Shown one piece after another: positions 21,866-33,408 of a DNA stretch of 64,000 nt. How positions within the stretch are numbered: position 1 is the stretch's first letter; the number at the start of each line of letters is the position of its first letter. Under the pieces are notes generated by a model. It made no database searches and was not told where the DNA came from. It was given only the letters and a program-made list of their open reading frames with translations. The position numbers and the translations under genes are program-made. Origin of the DNA: Silene latifolia (taxonomy: Eukaryota > Streptophyta > Magnoliopsida > Caryophyllales > Caryophyllaceae); contig NC_133537.1 in assembly GCF_048544455.1 (NCBI RefSeq), positions 70,775,634-70,839,633 of the forward strand, written 5' to 3'.

Positions 21866-23656
21866 AGACATTTATCACTCACTTCCCCTACGTAACAAGG
21901 TTTGTACCCCGGTATGGCCGAGCGCACTCCCTCATGAAATAGGTTTTCATGGTTTCTACTTTTTGGTAAGGCTAAGTCTCAATTGTTTATTTTAGCGAGA
22001 GGTCATGTCAATTTATTATCTATTACGTTTTAAGTGAACTAAAGCGGTGAACTACGATAATTGTAATTGACACGGTCGATAAACTCGATTTAAAATGCAT
22101 GTTTAGTTATGGCGATTTAGCGATGCATGAAACATATAAATAAAATGGAAAGCATAAAAATAAAATCCTAGTATGGCCTTCCTAAAATAGTAAATCTAAT
22201 AAACTATTACAAATTCGGAAACCAACTCCTTTGGTCCCTTGAACTTTGGTCTTGGCACGCATTTCAAGGCAGCGCTTTCTTTGATGGATCGCCTTCTCGA
22301 ATGACACCGTCTTCAAGGAACTCCGGAATAAATAAATTACAAAATGAATTACATAATTTCCTATTATACATTTGTAATTGATATAAAATAAATCTATTAA
22401 ATTACAAAACGGTGATACGAGATCACAATAATTACAACCGAATCGATATTCCCATACATTTCGGGTAATACCAATTAAAACTAAGGCCATACTAAGTAAA
22501 ATTACATAATTCAAAAATTACATAAAATTAAAATATGACAATCATAAATAAAATGCAGCATTATAATATGTATGAACATGCTAGATTTTATTCTAAATCG
22601 CCTTTTAAGAGCCAATATCGTATATTAATCGGTTTTTACGGATTTGCGTGATTTAACTTATTAAAATCACAATAATTACATAAATTCATATTTATGTACA
22701 AGTTAATTACCCTAACCATCTAAGGACTCAAAATTAGTCTCCACTAACATTTTGACAATAATTAAACTTGATTTCTTAATATTGTTCATAAATGGACCCA
22801 AAAATACAAAATTATGCTATAAACTTCAAATTAAATTATAAAACTTTCAAATAAATTCGAAATTTGAAATTTAAACTCATGAACATTCTAGAAAAATACC
22901 ATGACACTCATAATGTTCAAAACTTAGGTTAAAAATTTCGAAAATTTATCGAGAAAAACAATGTTGCGGTTTATCGGTTTTAACAATTATGACCATAAAA
23001 ATATGAGAAAAATTATATTCATCAACTTTTCACTTTTAGATCTGAAATATATGATAAAATGCAACATGTGATGTTTTTCCTTTAGTCATGAAGTATGTTT
23101 TAGCATTATTACTAATTATAGTCACTATTTATGTGATTTTTCATTAAAAATTCATAAATCATGCAAAAAGACTTCATTATAGCCAAATATTTTACACACA
23201 TTTTGTAAAATTTCATGTGACAACATACTAAATTTCCATGATCATATTCGAAATATAACTCATATTAACCTATTTACCCATTTAAATATGATTTTAACCT
23301 GAAAAATCCATATTTCGGGCAAAACAACTCATTTTAGTATGAAAGTTTACAGGCAATCAGTAGATAATATATGTGAAAACATATCCACAAACCACTGAAA
23401 AATTCGAAGTTTAGCTATTTTTCGTCCAAAAATGACATTTTTATCATAAAAATCACATTTTAATGCCAATAATATATAAAATGAAAAATAAAATCCATAA
23501 ATAAACCAAAATGTCCTAAAAAACACTTAGGACCAGAAACTTTTAACATGCAAAGTTATTTTAAGGTTTATCTTCATAAATCCAAATTAATTAGTTTTGT
23601 ATGTTAATCATATAACTCGGAAAAACTATAAACCGATTTGCATGCAAACAACCTAA

Positions 23657-23669
23657 GGCTCATGATACC
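23657..23669 (-). other. Copia 1 primer binding site
   Basis: GGTATCATGAGCC on the minus strand, a variant of the usual GGTATCAGAGCC complementary to initiator tRNA-Met; three bases from the LTR. Confidence 0.7.
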
Positions 23670-23672
23670 GCT

Positions 23673-24959
23673 TGTTAGAATCATTAATCTCATTAATTTA
23701 AATATTAATATATGATCAAATTTATTTATTCATAAAATAAATGGAAGATCTTATGCATGCAAACTAAAGCAAGATAAAAGAAGAAATCGTCAATCTTACA
23801 TTGAGGTTTCGGATATTAGGGCACCAACAAGATCTCCTTCTTGTTAGTTCTTGAGCTTTCCTAATAATGGATGAACAAAAGGTCCAAAATAGAACCTCTC
23901 CCAGAAGTGAATACCCAAGGAAAAACCCTTAATAACTAATATTATTTTGTACTAGAAATAATACAAGTCTTACTTAAAATTTGACACAAAATAAATTTTT
24001 TTCTCTCTTGTATATTTCGGCCAAGAGAGGAATGATTTTGAGAGGTTTTTATTTCTCTAAGTTTCACAATATGTAGAGAGAAGAATGATTTCTAACACTT
24101 GAAATTATGTTGTGAAGTAGTGAATAATTAAAGGGGAAAACCATTGACATTTTCACCTCTAAAAACCGGTTGACAAGGGAGAGTGGACCCAATGCATGAG
24201 CTTGTTTTTCTTCTCAAGAAAAACTAGGTTTGCATGGCTACGAGTTAGTTTTAATCATTGTGTTTTCCACTTAAAATAAAAATACAATTTAAACCTTATA
24301 CTCCCTCCATTATTTCGGCACTTATAACATAAAATGGATGGTCCATTTTTTTTTGTCATTTGTCAATTGTGACATATGTGACATGTTACTTGACATGTGA
24401 AATTGCAATGTATTTTTAACATATTAAAAATCAACATACTCATAAAATATGTCATACACAAAATCGACTAGTAATTCATAATTACTTGTACCAAAACGGT
24501 TTATCAAATTACAAATTACAACATCTTGTATTTATAATAAATTATTCATTCAATTTCAATTTCAATTGTTTCGTAAACAATAATTTTATCTACGTAATAA
24601 AACAATTTGATTACTTCAACGGTATCTAATTTAATCGAATTATAATAAGACACGTTAACCTTACTCACAAAATCATCCGTCAATTTTAAGCAATTTAATT
24701 AACTCGTATCGGCATACGATTAATTAAATAATCAATTAAAAGTATTTCCCTATAGGTATGACCTAAGGGGATCAACTGATCACCACCGTCGCACGACAGT
24801 AATGTCAAACTCTAGTCAGCCAATCATTACCGATATGTGTGGATCAGTTGACTGTAAAATATTCCATCCCACATGTATTCTTAAAATGAGATTTAAACAT
24901 GTGATCATCATGATCAACAGTTGTGATCGCATTATTGTCGGAGGACACATATTCCAACA
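23673..24959 (-). repeat. Copia 1 5' LTR
   Basis: Same length as the left LTR (1287 bp) and nearly identical; followed by the duplicate TATAT at 24960-24964. Confidence 0.93.
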
Positions 24960-24964
24960 TATAT

Positions 24965-25093
24965 TCGGCCCTCGATTGTGTCAAGGCGATCATAAACTTG
25001 GTCTTGAGTAACTTGGAGACGAGCTAGCGCGGCTAGGATTTGATCATTACCATTCTGGAGTTGGTTGAAGTTCACGTCGCTTGTTTCAGGCAT
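24965..25093 (-). pseudogene. Ogre gag N-terminus, cut off by Copia
   Basis: ATG 25091-25093 starts a 43-codon stretch (MPETSDVNFNQLQNG..) predicted to be helical or coiled. It runs into the TATAT target duplication of the nested Copia; taking out the Copia and one duplicate restores the frame into the main gag part at 16209. This start lies about 780 bases from the primer site. Confidence 0.75.
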
Positions 25094-25867
25094 CTTGGAA
25101 ACTGGATAAGAGATCGACGACGAATCAAAATACGATCGACCATTCTAGCACACTTACTCGAAAAGAAATGTTTTGACTCGTGAAGTGGGAGTGTGCCACT
25201 TGTGTCAAGTCTGTTTTGAGGAAATGACAAAGTTTGAAAAATGTTGGTCCTAGTCAACTTTAGTGTAGTTGTAGAAGTGGACTCGAAGAGAGGTTTTGAA
25301 ATGGGTTTCAAGACCCGAATTTTGACTCGACAATTGGACAGAGTTTAGACTGGTTTTGCGCTAATATTAGGCCCAAGTTTCGAAATTTTACTTTTTAGAG
25401 AAGGATTTTGATTTTTCAAAAATCGTCATGGTTTGTTTTAGAAATGGTGATCACATATGGTACAAACATTATACAAGCATTATAACGGGATGCTGAGTGC
25501 ATTTAAAAGGGTTTTGGTTTAAAGGGGTTGTCATACCGAACAATCAAACCTGAAGTCTGTGGAGAGGTTCGTGCCAAACAATAGTAAGGCCGATTCCTAG
25601 TCCATTTCCTCAAGTAGTGAAAGTCCTTGATACAAACAAGAGTAAGTACCATGGTATGGATGGCGTTAATCGCTATCCATCCTTAGGCCTAAATAAGAAT
25701 TAGGACCATTTAGACGGGACGATTGGTCGAATGGGTTGGGTTGGGCCTAGGAAGGCCGAATGAAACGATCTAGGAAGACCGAGTTATGAAAACCGACAAT
25801 TGTCTCGTACAAACTATTCCCTAACCTTGTTCAAGTTTCACCCTTTTGGCTACACGTAAATGTATTA
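25094..25867 (-). other. Ogre untranslated leader
   Basis: About 770 bases between primer site and gag ATG on the minus strand; no open frame of note. Confidence 0.6.
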
Positions 25868-25885
25868 TCCACAACGGAGTCGCCA
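25868..25885 (-). other. Ogre primer binding site
   Basis: Minus strand reads TGGCGACTCCGTTGTGGA, three bases after the LTR end TCTACA. It resembles the TGGCGACTCCACTGGGGA site common in Tat/Ogre elements. A second copy of TGGCGACTCC is inside the LTR at 25937-25946. Confidence 0.7.
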
Positions 25886-26594
25886 AACTGTAGACGTGGG
25901 CCCACGGCGACGCTTGGGAACAAGCGTTTGCATTTGTGGAGTCGCCACCAATTTATTGTGGAAAATTGGAAACCGTTCGAATACCTCGTGTCATGTAAAG
26001 ACACAAAGTAGTGACATGAACACCAAGAACTCGTTACCCTTAGCATTCTATGTCTAGAATGACTCTCGTGGATGTCAATGAACACGGATGTTCACAGAGA
26101 TCTGGACTAAGGGGTGAGGGTACGTATTAGGAAGCTCTTTTGATCGAACACCTAATCCCGCCCGCCTCGATAGCGGCCTCTACTAATGATTAGGGAAAAT
26201 CGTCTATACTCGATATATTGTCGATTATATGCATGCAATGCAACATCCAATGTTTTAATCCTAGCATGTGAGAATTAATACTAAGTCGGTTAACACGTAA
26301 TTTAACATACAATTGATGTCGAAGTAGGAATTTAAGTTGATGACATGTGAAGGCATACAAACAATATGATAAAAGAAGTACAATAATAATACGATAAAGG
26401 AAAATTACAATAATTACATTGGATTAATTGATTTATGTCGAAATATATTTAAAACGGATGGTTTTAGAAAGAATAAATAAATAAATTAACAAACAGGAAT
26501 TAGGGTGATAATACGAGTAATAGTTAATTAATACGTAAACTAATAAACTAGGTCAAGGCAAAACGGGAGTTCAGGGACAGAAATCAGCCAGGAA

Positions 26595-26646
26595 CAGGCG
26601 AAGTAGAGCTGCGTCCCTTGGAAGAGGCGCAACAGTTGCTGCGTCC
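26595..26646. repeat. Hairpin pair, LTR C, leader-proximal
   Basis: Units near 26595-26616 (decayed left arm) and 26624-26646; matches 662-713. Confidence 0.75.
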
Positions 26647-27181
26647 GTTCCTTGGCTCAGTTCTGGCTGTGAAGCCGAAATTGCAAGTCGTTAATATTCG
26701 TTGGTTAATTTAATGATTGATTATGAATAATTGACTCGGATGAAAGTGATTAACATATTATTTACATATGATTAAGGGTCATACAAACAATAAAACATAA
26801 AAAAAAACTAATTATTACAAGATCAAGAGGATCATTAATGAATTAAACAAACAAAACAAATTAATCAAATTAATTAGGTTATTAATGATGAACTAATGAT
26901 GGTGACGATAATAAACAGATGCAAATTTATCAAAGAATGAATTCCAGAGATCCGGATTGATTTTAATGACGAAAACCCTCAAATATGAATTACTTGGGAT
27001 TTAAGACGGGATTTAAAAGATGAATTAATTAACAAAGACGAACTATTTACATGCTAGAATTATCATACTCAAATTATCATGTTAAAAGAATGATGAACAA
27101 TTGGAAACAAAAACAAAACAAATAGATTAACGAAAGACGAATGAAGAAGAAAGGAAGCAGGAACTGCGGCAGCCTCACGAA

Positions 27182-27234
27182 GAGGCGCAGCATGTACTGC
27201 GTCCCTTCGAAGAGGCGTAGCAATTGCTGCGTCC
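27182..27234. repeat. Hairpin pair, LTR C, middle
   Basis: Units 27182-27204 and 27212-27234, 30-base spacing; matches 1288-1340. Substitutions differ between the two LTRs. Confidence 0.85.
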
Positions 27235-27677
27235 TTTCTCGACGGTTGCCTTCTGATAATCCGTGAAAAGAGTTTAAAACATGATTTTACAAATCGACTT
27301 TAAGAGTATTTTCGACATAAACCTTACAATTTGATTACAAAAACAAAGAACAATTATAAAAGAAGGATTATACACCCTCAGACTTACATGTTTGACGAAA
27401 CGAGATGAACTAAGTATACGTTTACCGATGCTCGACTCGAATGTAGACGAAAGTGCCTTCTAGGAGGAAAACGAATAAAGTTGATTAAAGTTGATTATGG
27501 TGGAGTTGGTCAAATTGGTCGGTCATGCAAAACGAGGCTGGTACTCAGAAAGATCCGAGCTTACGTGGTCGAAAGTTCAAGCACGTAGACGCCAAAAAGT
27601 AAGAACGTGGTCTAGAATGCAAAGGGAGAAGAGAAGGGCGGACACTCGCGTGAGAAATATGAGAGATCGAAGGTCTC

Positions 27678-27685
27678 TATTTATA
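27678..27685 (-). promoter_or_regulatory. LTR C TATA box
   Basis: TATAAATA on the minus strand, about 100 bases downstream of the hairpin pair 27787-27839; would drive the Ogre genomic RNA. Confidence 0.6.
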
Positions 27686-27786
27686 CTAATCACACGGAGG
27701 AAGTATGGTTATTCGGAGAAACTTTGGAAGTGAATCTCGAAAAGATATGAAAAGATACGAAAAATACGCAGAAAAGGACTTAGGAA

Positions 27787-27839
27787 GAGGCGCAGCAGGC
27801 ACTGCGTCTCTTGGAAGAGGTGCAACACTTGCTGCGTCC
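27787..27839. repeat. Hairpin pair, LTR C, upstream of TATA
   Basis: Units 27787-27809 and 27817-27839; matches 1893-1945. Confidence 0.85.
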
Positions 27840-28245
27840 TTTCCCAAGTGGTTTCCTCCTGCGGAAGAAAGATTTCCGTGTTTTGGTTATGGAATAACGG
27901 ATTAATCTTGTTTTCCTTAATATTTTGTGTGAATATTATGGGAAATTCTTTGCCAAAGATTAAAAGATTGCAAAATATAGAATAGAAATATATGGAACAT
28001 TCCAGAACATTCTGACTCGGTTTTAGAAAATGAAGACGGTTTTTTGACCCGGACTCCAAATATACTCTAATTACTTCCAAAACGATCGTATCAGCACGTA
28101 GATGACAATTAAGAGGTAGACACAAGTGTTTGAGTGTTCACTTGATGATAAACTTATGAACTGTCATAAATCGTTCCGCGTACCAAACATGCGGCCCAAT
28201 CATCACCGGGAGGTTTGCGGGAGGTGCAGAAATGAGGTATCTACA

Positions 28246-28792
28246 GCATTGTGACGGTTTGTGTTGTGGTGTTCGGTTGTGGCGCGTGACATGGTACACG
28301 GTTTTACCGTGTGTGTGTGACAGTTTCTTAACTTGGATTTCTATTGTTATAATTTGTTGTAGGTTTATCATAGTATTTACTGTTGTTTAGTTATCCTACT
28401 CAACCTCGTGGTTGACCGTGTATTCGTGAACACCTGTGATGAACCAAATATTGGGGAGCAGATTGATTTCAGGTTAGCTTGTGTGATGTACCGGATGCTT
28501 GGAGAGAGCTTGGGACGTTGAACTTCGTCAGTCTAGAGATCACTTTAAATTATTCAGACACTATTTATTTCATTTCCGCTGCAGTTGTTTAAAACGTATT
28601 TTGTAATATTTATTTATCTCGCTGTAACTTTTGTAATAAAACCATTTGAGGCACTTTAATTATATCGTCTTAAAGTACTTTGGTGAATTTTTTTTTCTTT
28701 TATACTTACTACCTCATGCAACAGAGATGGTAACACCTTTATTTATCTGAGAATGTCTTGCTAAAGGATCCTAAATAAATGGGAGTGTTACA
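28246..28792 (+). repeat. 3' part of a Tekay-like LTR (Ogre insertion target)
   Basis: Ends GGGAGTGTTACA and has the T-rich, poly(A)-site-like layout of the Tekay LTR end at 33200-33408. The first 385 bases are duplicated at 2352-2735. The matching 5' part should lie left of the Ogre and is not in the window. Confidence 0.55.
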
Positions 28793-30922
28793 TTGTCACA
28801 TGAAGTAGTCATTCATGTAGTGCATTAATGTGGTGCATGATAATAGGTGATAGTGGATGCAAATATTAATGCGTATAACGTTTTTTAGAATGGTTATTAC
28901 GTGTTGGTGTGTGTGGGACATTAGTCCCCTTTCCTTGGCATTTTAATACCGTATAGGTGTTTGGAATTGCTAGTGTTATAATTGGAGTGTGATTGGTAAT
29001 GGTTATTAGTAGAATAGTCACTAGTGTAGAGCGCGGATATCGAAAGCGGTAAGCATAATGACGTGTGATCTAACTTGGAACGAGTCACCGATAGTCTGTG
29101 GACTTCCGAACATTACTCTCTTGTTGGAGAGACGGTCTGTTTCTTATCTAGTCAGGAATTTTAAGCCAAAGGGAAGCACTCAATCGAGTGCGAACTAGTA
29201 CTAGGCCGAGTACCAATGACTCGACCGAGTAAACCATGGCACTCGACCGAGTGGACCTTTTCCAGAAACCTGGAAAGATTCTGGAAAGAGGGCACTCGAC
29301 CGAGTGGATATGGGCAGTCGATCGAGTGGACTTAGCACTCGACCGAGTGCACTATTCTGGACAAAGTTTTTGCAAAAGCATGTATATGCATTGTTCTTAT
29401 CTCCTTCATTCTTCTTCACTCTTCACATCTTCAAACATCAAAATCTCCGTAAAATATTTCAAAAGAACTTCATTGTTGTACTTTGTCACTTGGATTCTAG
29501 TTTCCCACTCCAAATCTTCTTCAGAATCTTTACTAAGTAATCAAGTAAGTGATTTTCTCTTTCTTCTTGTTTTTTTTTTCAATTTGATTTTCTTTAGATC
29601 TACTCTAATTTCTTCAAGTTTTTCCATTTATTTGCATGTTTTCGTTTAATTTATAGTAGTAATAAACTTTTTATATCATTGATGATGTCAAATATGAAAT
29701 TTTAATGTTGAAATTTTGCCCAAAGTGGTATGTGTCAAAATTAGGGTTCTTGGGACAAAAATTGGATTTTGTGTTTAATAATTAGGTTAATTGTTGTAAA
29801 AGGGTCTAATACTTGTTAGTAATGCTATGTCTTGTCCTACATTTGCCTTAAAATTTTGCCCCAAGTTTTCAAAATTTATGATTTTTCATACCCAAATTTT
29901 GAATTTTCATGTTTAAAATTTGGTTTAACTGGTCCATAAGACTACTATCTTTGTTAAGTAAAGCTATGTATCATCTTAACCCGAAATATTTGTCTTAAAA
30001 GTTGCTCAAATTTTCGAAAATCTCATAGTATATATGACCAATTTTGATTTTTGTACTAAAAACACGGTTTAATTGTTTCTTAGTACATTAATCTTTATTG
30101 ATATTGTATTGTGTTGAAATGAACTAGGAAAGTTTGTCTTAAATTCGCCCAAATTTTAGATAAGTATGCTAAGTGTACCAAGAATTTCGATTTTCATACT
30201 TCATTCTTAATTTGAGTATGCCAAAGGTTTGATATCAACTAGAAATGTTATACATTACTTTGAATTGAGATTTAAAATGTTGTGAAATTTCCACCAAAAT
30301 TCCATTTCTCAGGAAAATTTGTGGCTAATAAGCTTTTCGTTGATTGAATTCAAGAGAAATTATGTCAAATTTTCTACTCAAATGTTTGTTAGTAAACTAA
30401 GTATGTTGAGAAACTTTCAAAACTTGTTCAAAGTCATCCTAAATCCCCATCTTTTCTATCCAGAACCTTGTTGTGTGAATCGGCTTTGTAGCATGTCAAG
30501 GCCATCAAGAAACTCCCAAAGCAACCGTAGAAGGTAACCTCGTCAAGAAACGGTAGCACCTTCCGTGATTGAAGCTCCGAAGTATCCGGACATCGAATTT
30601 GAGTGTGAGCCCCAGAAGAATGCCTTTCTTGCTCTAGCCCTTAGACCTATGGCCCCGACAACGTGTGTGGAATCTTATATAATAGTGAAGTTTGGGAATT
30701 TGAGACACTAGGAAGAGATCTAGTTTATACTAAGTTCTTAGTTGAGTGAGTCGATTATACAAGGAAACTCATGGGTGACGAGTGGTTTGTAATCAAGGTT
30801 GGCTACTTAGCGGTTGTTTGGACTCATAGTTAGTGAATGAGGTTTGGAGGACATGTGAGAGTGACCCTTATTGAGTATGATTAGAGGATTTTGGTTAGCA
30901 AATGATTCAGCTCTGTATTGTC
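28793..30922 (+). pseudogene. Remnant of a Gypsy element: LTR/leader and gag start, probably Athila-type
   Basis: No intact gene. 29177-29349 is a palindrome array (separate entry) followed by AT-rich leader-like sequence. ATG 30493 starts MSRPSRNSQSNRRR, then TAA; the same frame continues with PSVIEAPKYPDIEFE and LRPMAPTTCVESY, resembling the start of Athila gag proteins, before further stops. It is cut at 30923 by a CACTA end. Confidence 0.4.
29177..29349. repeat. Palindrome array CACTCGACCGAGTG
   Basis: About seven near-palindromic 14-mers: 29177-29190, about 29198, about 29217, 29240-29253, 29293-29306, 29315-29328 and 29336-29349. Irregular spacing. The same core with different outer bases forms the array at 32068-32206. 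Confidence 0.8.
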
Positions 30923-31175
30923 ACTACTACAAACGAGCACTTGGGCCACGTCTAAATTCGTGACGCAAGTGCTAAATTTCCGTGGCTAAAGTACTTCGCA
31001 ACGGAAATACCTTCTGTGGCGCAAGTGGTTGTGGCAAAGAATTAGCAACGGCAAAAACAATAACGTGACCAAAATTGAATTTTTAGCCACGGATATCTCG
31101 TGGCAAATAATTCTTGTGGCCAAAAATTTATTCCCGTGACAAAACGTTATTCCCGTGGCAAACGAGATATGTAAA
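30923..31175 (+). mobile_element. CACTA transposon end, truncated
   Basis: Begins CACTACTACAAACGAGC and is followed by many subterminal copies of CCGTGGC/GCCACGG and GTGGCAAA in both directions, the usual structure of a CACTA end. No second end or transposase is visible. Confidence 0.6.
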
Positions 31176-31180
31176 AAATT

Positions 31181-31360
31181 GGGATATTCTACATGGGTAC
31201 CCCTCAACTTTTTGACTTTCTACGTGGTACCTCTACACTTTTTAAAACATACATGGTACCCCTAACTGTTGTCATTATCACTAAGTGCACCCCTAAACTT
31301 TATTTTCCGTCAACTAAACTCAGTTTTCGGCGTTAAGTGATGACTTGGGCGCGTAACCAA
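31181..31360. mobile_element. Mutator-type MITE fragment
   Basis: GGGATATTCTACATGGGTAC and the following ACCCCTCAACTTTTTGAC match the terminal inverted repeat of the complete MITE at 57584-58026 (GGGATATTCTCTCGTG). Only one end is present. Confidence 0.5.
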
Positions 31361-31520
31361 GCTTGTCATTTATTATCCCATGACATATGCACTCTATTTG
31401 GCTCAATATCCATCTCAATCCTAATATTTATTGATATATATGGGCTAAAAAAAATTTGACGGAAAATTTATTGATCCCATGTCAAATTATCACGTCGAAA
31501 GATGGATAAATGACAAGCTT
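31361..31520. repeat. Short inverted repeat, 17-base arms
   Basis: AAGCTTGTCATTTAT at about 31361 is the inverse of ATAAATGACAAGCTT at about 31506-31520, with roughly 130 bases between. The right arm runs into Tekay coding sequence, so this may be the edge of a small insertion. Confidence 0.5.
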
Positions 31521-31813
31521 TGGATCGTGTACATAATGTGTTTCATGTGTCTCAATTACGAAAGTATGTGAGTGACCATTACCATGTGTTAGAGGTGGAG
31601 AACATCGAGTTGGATGAATCCTTGTCTTATCTGGAGGTGCCAAAAGAGATTCTTGATCGCAAGGTTCGCAAAACTAGATCTGGGGAAACAATGTTGCTCA
31701 AGGTTTTATGGTCCAATCACAATGTTAAGTAAACAACTTAGGAGGCGGAAGCGGTTATGAAGCAGCGATATCTATCTCTTTTTTATCAGGTTTGTGTGGT
31801 TACGGGGACGTAA
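31514..31813 (+). pseudogene. Tekay integrase C-terminus with chromodomain
   Basis: LDRVHNVFHVSQLRKYV, the conserved integrase end, then YLEVPKEILDRKVRKTRS and LLKVLWSNHNVK, then (after TAA and TAG) EAEAVMKQRYLSLFYQ. This is the chromodomain that steers chromovirus integration to heterochromatin. The TAG stands at the Trp of the usual ATWE motif. Everything 5' of the integrase end is missing. Confidence 0.8.
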
Positions 31814-32032
31814 CCATGTTTCTTTTAGGGGGTAGGAGATGATCGCGTAAGGTTTTGGTACGGTTTTATGTCGGTTTTGGTACAGTTAGTGGTTGTTTTG
31901 AGTTGTTTTGAATCGGTGTGAGTTATGTTTTTTAGTTTCGTTGTGTTGTTGTGTCGTAGTTGAGTTAGTAAGTTTGTTTTTAAGAATGGGTTTGAACTTC
32001 GGGGACGAAGTTCATTTTTAAGGAGGGAAGAC
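31814..32032 (+). other. Tekay 3' untranslated region and polypurine tract
   Basis: G/T-rich, noncoding; ends in AAGGAGGGAAGAC directly before the LTR start TGTAATACC. Confidence 0.7.
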
Positions 32033-32067
32033 TGTAATACCTCAGATGTATGAGCTATTGGGTACTC

Positions 32068-32206
32068 TCTCGAATAAGGCTTACTCTGTCGAGTAAGTTA
32101 ATTTTGCATTCAAGAGAGTATTCTGCCTGATGGATACTCGATCGAGTAAGGGCAACTCGATCGAGTAGGCGATACTCGATCGAGTACCTCAGTTAGTCGA
32201 TCGAGT
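32068..32206. repeat. Palindrome array TACTCGATCGAGTA
   Basis: About six units, three of them with perfect CTCGATCGAG cores (near 32135, 32154 and 32171), in U3 of the Tekay LTR and about 50 bases upstream of TATATAAA. Confidence 0.85.
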
Positions 32207-32258
32207 AAGTTGGTTTATACGGGTTTTTGGCCGGGTTTGATAGCAACGCGTGAAACGG

Positions 32259-32266
32259 TATATAAA
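32259..32266 (+). promoter_or_regulatory. Tekay LTR TATA box
   Basis: TATATAAA; downstream sequence is pyrimidine-rich (TTTTCTTTTACTTTTTACC), fitting a transcription start. Confidence 0.55.
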
Positions 32267-33408
32267 GTATTTTTCGTCATTTTCTTTTACTTTTTACCTT
32301 ATCCTAAAACCTTTACAAGAGAAAACAAACAACTTTGAATCCTCTCTCGCATTGCTATCAAATCCAAGCGGCTAGAGTCATCGGTTTTCAGAGTTCTTTA
32401 TATCGTTGAGACGGTCGTATTGTGGGTAAGATCCTAGTACAGTTTTTATGTTAATTCGTTAGTTTTGGTTAAATCCTAATTGGGTAAATTGGGGGTGTTT
32501 GGGAGTATTGTTGATGATGGTTTGTAATTGTATGATTATATGTTGATAGGAGGTGATTTCGTAGAGGAACGCTTTTGATCCGCTGCTTGTGTTGATTTTG
32601 GTGATTGCATTCCAGGTAGGGTTTCCCTACTCAGTTATTGTATACATGATGTTAAGATGGTTGTTGGTTGTTGGCATGTGATTATATCGTAACTGATTTT
32701 GGTATTGATGATATTGTAATTGGTTGTTGTTGATTGTCTGTGGTTTGCGAGGTGCGCCCTCGGCTGAGTGGAGTCACTTTCGGGAGTGGCTTCACGCCCT
32801 TGATTCGCCCTTTGTGGTTTCCGTCACAAGGAGGATGTGCACATTAAGGAACATGGGTTGTTCGCTCGATGGAGATGAGTGTGGCTTAGGTGGGAAAGGC
32901 TCCGGTCCCCCACTGGCCATGTGGATTATTGGTTGCGACTGGTAATCTAGCAAGCCTAGACCTTCAGGCTAGTCAGATGATTGATAATGCGACGGTGTTG
33001 GAGGATTGTGACTGTGTACTTGTTGTGGTATTATCTTTTATCGTTGTACAGTAACTGGCCCCGTTTAATTGTTTTGAAAACTGTGGTGATCCATTCGGGG
33101 ATGGTGAGCAGTTGTTGATAAGGTATGACTTGGATACGCGAGGGTTAGCTGGGGATAAGTCACCACGAGTCAGCTAGTAGTCTTCCGCTGTTGTGTCGAG
33201 ACATTTTTATTTATTCAGTTGGATTTTGGTTTGGAACAGTTGTTTTGTATCTTTCAGTTTTGGATTCAATGTAATCACTTTAACTAAGTACTTAAAGTAC
33301 GTTCTTTGATGGTCTATTTGATATACTTTACCTCGGGCAACTACGATGGTAGCATTCTCATTCATTAGGTGGTCTTGGTAAGGCACATTGGGGTACGGGG
33401 GTGTTACA

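Larger units (their letters stand above)
16215..24959 (-). mobile_element. Copia 1, non-autonomous retrotransposon nested in Ogre gag
   Basis: LTRs 16215-17501 and 23673-24959, both 1287 bp, flanked by perfect TATAT. Orientation is minus: primer site (GGTATCATGAGCC, 23657-23669) is next to the right LTR and the polypurine tract (AAGTGGGAGAT, 17502-17512) next to the left. The 6.2-kb interior keeps the order gag, integrase linker, RT but is riddled with stops. The LTRs differ at only about 2 percent of sites by eye, far less than expected from the damage inside. Confidence 0.92.
2738..28245 (-). mobile_element. Ogre-like (Tat lineage) Ty3/Gypsy retrotransposon, nested and defective
   Basis: Minus-strand LTR retrotransposon: 5' LTR 25889-28245 (2357 bp), primer site 25868-25885, gag-pro-RT-RNaseH-second RNaseH-INT between 25093 and 9814, long 3' region with two genes on the opposite strand, polypurine tract 2915-2927 and a remnant of the 3' LTR. 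Without the nested Copia (16215-24959) the internal region is about 14 kb, in the range known for Ogre elements. The duplicated RNase H and the gag zinc motif C-x2-H-x4-GH-x4-C place it in Tat. Internal stops and an RT deletion make it non-functional. Confidence 0.88.
25889..28245 (-). repeat. Ogre-like 5' LTR (C)
   Basis: 2357 bp, minus orientation, TGTAGATACC at 28245 to CGTCTACA at 25889. TATA box TATAAATA at 27678-27685 (minus). Three hairpin pairs: 26595-26646, 27182-27234, 27787-27839. The outer border is fixed by comparison with the polypurine tract junction at 2914/2915. Confidence 0.9.
32033..33408 (+). repeat. Tekay 3' LTR
   Basis: 1376 bp, TGTAATACC to GGTGTTACA. Contains a palindrome array (32068-32206) and TATATAAA at 32259-32266. 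It truncates the antisense gene of Tat element 2 at 33409, so it inserted there or was joined there; the left half of this Tekay is lost. Confidence 0.8.

Noticed and set aside
22182-22514. 110-codon minus frame in Copia 1 as a gene
   Set aside because: Lies in the leader; the homologous Copia 2 leader (40261-40520) has no corresponding frame.
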